Below, piece by piece: positions 62,825 through 64,000 of a stretch of DNA of 64,000 nucleotides. The DNA lies in the NCBI GenBank assembly GCA_963796485.1, contig CAWCLV010000001.1, forward strand, positions 1,364,001-1,428,000, written 5' to 3'. The translations under genes and the position numbers were made by a program. The number at the start of each line of letters is the position of its first letter. The first letter of the stretch is position 1. The notes under the pieces were generated by a model. It did not search any database. It had not been told where the DNA came from and worked only from the letters and a program-made list of their open reading frames with translations. The stretch comes from CAWCDJ01 sp963796485 (GTDB lineage: Bacteria > Acidobacteriota > Terriglobia > Bryobacterales > Bryobacteraceae).

Positions 62825-64000
62825 GATACGACCCGCTGCCGTCGCAGAGGAGGTTTCACCACTCCGAAGCACGGTTCAAGGGTTTTTCGGGACCGATCGG
62901 GAGCGGCAAGAGCCTGGCGTTGAGCCACGAGGCGATCCGGTTGAGCTACCTCAACCCGGGAAGGATGGGGCTTCTAGGGGCGCCGACTTACCCGATGCTT
63001 CGGGAGGCAACGCAGGCGACGCTTCTGGACATTCTGAACGCGAACCAGATCCCTTTCGAACATAACAAGGCCGAGAACATCGTGCTCCTGTTGGACACGC
63101 GATCGCGGATCGTGTTCCGGCCGGTGGATGAATTCGAGCGGCTACGCGGGACGAACCTGGCATGGTTCGGACTGGACGAACTGACATACACGCAGGAAGA
63201 AGCGTGGCTGCGGCTGGAAGGCCGGCTGCGAGACCCGAAGGCCAGCCGGCTCTGCGGGTTCGCGGTATGGACACCCAAGGGGTACGACTGGGTATACCGG
63301 CGGTTTCTGGCGGACCCGGTGCCCGGGTACGAAGCGATCATCGCGAAGGGGCACGAGAACACGTACCTGCTCGAAAAGACGCCGGATTTTTACGAGCGTC
63401 TGAAGGGCAGCTACGACGAGCGATTCTACCGCCAGGAAGTGCTCGGAGAGTACCTGAGCATGGAAGGCGGCCGTGTGTATACGGCTTTCGAGCGGTCCAC
63501 GCACGTGGCAAGCCTGGAGCCGGATCCGTACCTGCCTTTACTGTGGGCGCTGGATTTCAACGTAGATCCGATGAGTTCGGTGATTGCGCAAGTGAAGGGC
63601 GGATCCGTCAAGGTTCTCGACGAGATCGTGCTAAGGCATGGGACCACCGATCGGGCATGCGAGGAATTCCTGAAGCGGTTCGCGGGCCACCGGGCCGGCA
63701 TCGTGGTGTTCGGGGACGCATCGGGATATGCGCAGCAGACGACGGGCTTCTCGGACTATCAGATGATCCGCGACTACTTTCACGTCCACACCAACGTGAA
63801 AGTGTCATACCGGGCGCCGAGGTCGAACCCGAGTGTGCGGGAGCGGGTGAACCTCACGAACCGGACGTTGCTTTCGGCTTCGGGAGCAGTGCGGATGCTG
63901 ATCGATCCGAAGTGCAAAGAGCTGATCAAAGACTTCGAGCAGGTCTGCTTCAAAGCGGATTCGAACCAAATCGATAAAGAGCGGGACCGGATGCGGACAC
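62785..64000 (+). CDS. Phage terminase large subunit (partial, runs off the window)
   Basis: At least 405 residues of a DNA-packaging motor. The ATPase half has Walker A GPIGSGKS, PTYPMLREAT and Walker B WFGLDELTYT. The nuclease half begins with LLWALDFNVDPMSSVIAQ and has IVVFGDASGYAQQT, giving the acidic residues of the RNase H-like site. The frame is open to the last base. The likely start is GTG 62785; ATG is absent before the conserved IRYDPLPSQRRF segment. There is no stop or frameshift in the visible part. Confidence 0.87.
   Translation, partial: MGRDGGTIQTREIRYDPLPSQRRFHHSEARFKGFSGPIGSGKSLALSHEAIRLSYLNPGRMGLLGAPTYPMLREATQATLLDILNANQIPFEHNKAENIVLLLDTRSRIVFRPVDEFERLRGTNLAWFGLDELTYTQEEAWLRLEGRLRDPKASRLCGFAVWTPKGYDWVYRRFLADPVPGYEAIIAKGHENTYLLEKTPDFYERLKGSYDERFYRQEVLGEYLSMEGGRVYTAFERSTHVASLEPDPYLPLLWALDFNVDPMSSVIAQVKGGSVKVLDEIVLRHGTTDRACEEFLKRFAGHRAGIVVFGDASGYAQQTTGFSDYQMIRDYFHVHTNVKVSYRAPRSNPSVRERVNLTNRTLLSASGAVRMLIDPKCKELIKDFEQVCFKADSNQIDKERDRMRT

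Larger units (their letters stand above)
62513..64000 (+). mobile_element. Edge of a prophage or prophage remnant
   Basis: From the terminator at 62513 onward the only genes are a small charged protein and a terminase large subunit in packaging-gene order. No integrase, repressor, attachment site or tRNA is visible in the window, so the left boundary is taken from the terminator and the change in gene type. The element continues beyond 64000. Confidence 0.6.

Noticed and set aside
1..64000. tRNA, rRNA, CRISPR array or riboswitch
   Set aside because: No cloverleaf with a T-loop consensus, no regular spacer-repeat array and no known aptamer core was seen by eye; a covariance-model scan would settle this.

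Overview
The window is high-GC chromosomal DNA that reads as an acidobacterium, most likely of the Solibacter/Bryobacter group. This is inferred from gene content, not from a marker gene. The pointers are three orphan FtsX/MacB-type permeases of the ADOP kind (about 800 residues), a large Oar-like TonB-dependent receptor with an N-terminal carboxypeptidase-regulatory domain beside a membrane-anchored winged-helix protein, a DUF1080 protein, a FecR/DUF6600-type protein, a Tat-exported amidase, a DUF3617 protein and many polytopic GT-C-like proteins. No rRNA, tRNA, CRISPR array or IS transposase was seen.

Layout. 1-7.3 kb: YdjM-type membrane hydrolase, patatin, Oar-like receptor and its divergent regulator. 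7.3-12.3 kb: a GH31-like protein lacking its catalytic barrel, coupled to an M24 peptidase; a secreted protein; a DUF1080 protein. 12.3-17.9 kb: a remnant membrane gene, then a co-directional run of radical SAM/SPASM protein, sialidase-like beta-propeller, ankyrin protein and amidase. 17.9-19.8 kb: DUF167, a Wzt-like ABC ATPase with no permease, a 57-residue membrane peptide and a cluster of palindromic repeats. 19.9-31 kb: ADOP permease, two coupled membrane proteins, FecR/DUF6600 protein, BadF-type kinase coupled to a second GT-C-like protein, BON protein, endonuclease III. 31.6-41 kb: TMTC-like TPR protein, zinc-ribbon protein, PgeF, a solitary NuoB, ADOP permease, polytopic protein, DUF3617, NlpC/P60-like protein. 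41-50 kb: membrane-anchored methyltransferase, penicillin acylase, DUF2156 protein, coiled-coil protein, ADOP permease. 50-56.6 kb: MFS exporter and a four-gene operon of three periplasmic adaptors plus a MacB-like permease, all joined by 4-base start/stop overlaps and without an ATPase. 56.7-62.3 kb: asparagine synthetase, ArnT/GT39-like transferase, Ser/Thr kinase and a haem-binding HAMP sensor. 62.5 kb to the end: a strong terminator, then a small gene and a truncated terminase large subunit, the edge of a prophage or prophage remnant.

Themes. Envelope work dominates: export and adaptor proteins, lipid-linked sugar transfer, peptidoglycan enzymes and outer-membrane uptake. No single locus is an obviously complete new system. 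The most unusual items are the triple-adaptor operon without an ATPase, the GH31-like protein without a catalytic core, the NlpC/P60-like protein with an insertion between two fold motifs, the solitary NuoB, the 57-residue peptide before a Wzt-like ATPase, and a dispersed 22-base repeat that supplies a stop codon in one place and lies in frame inside a gene in another.
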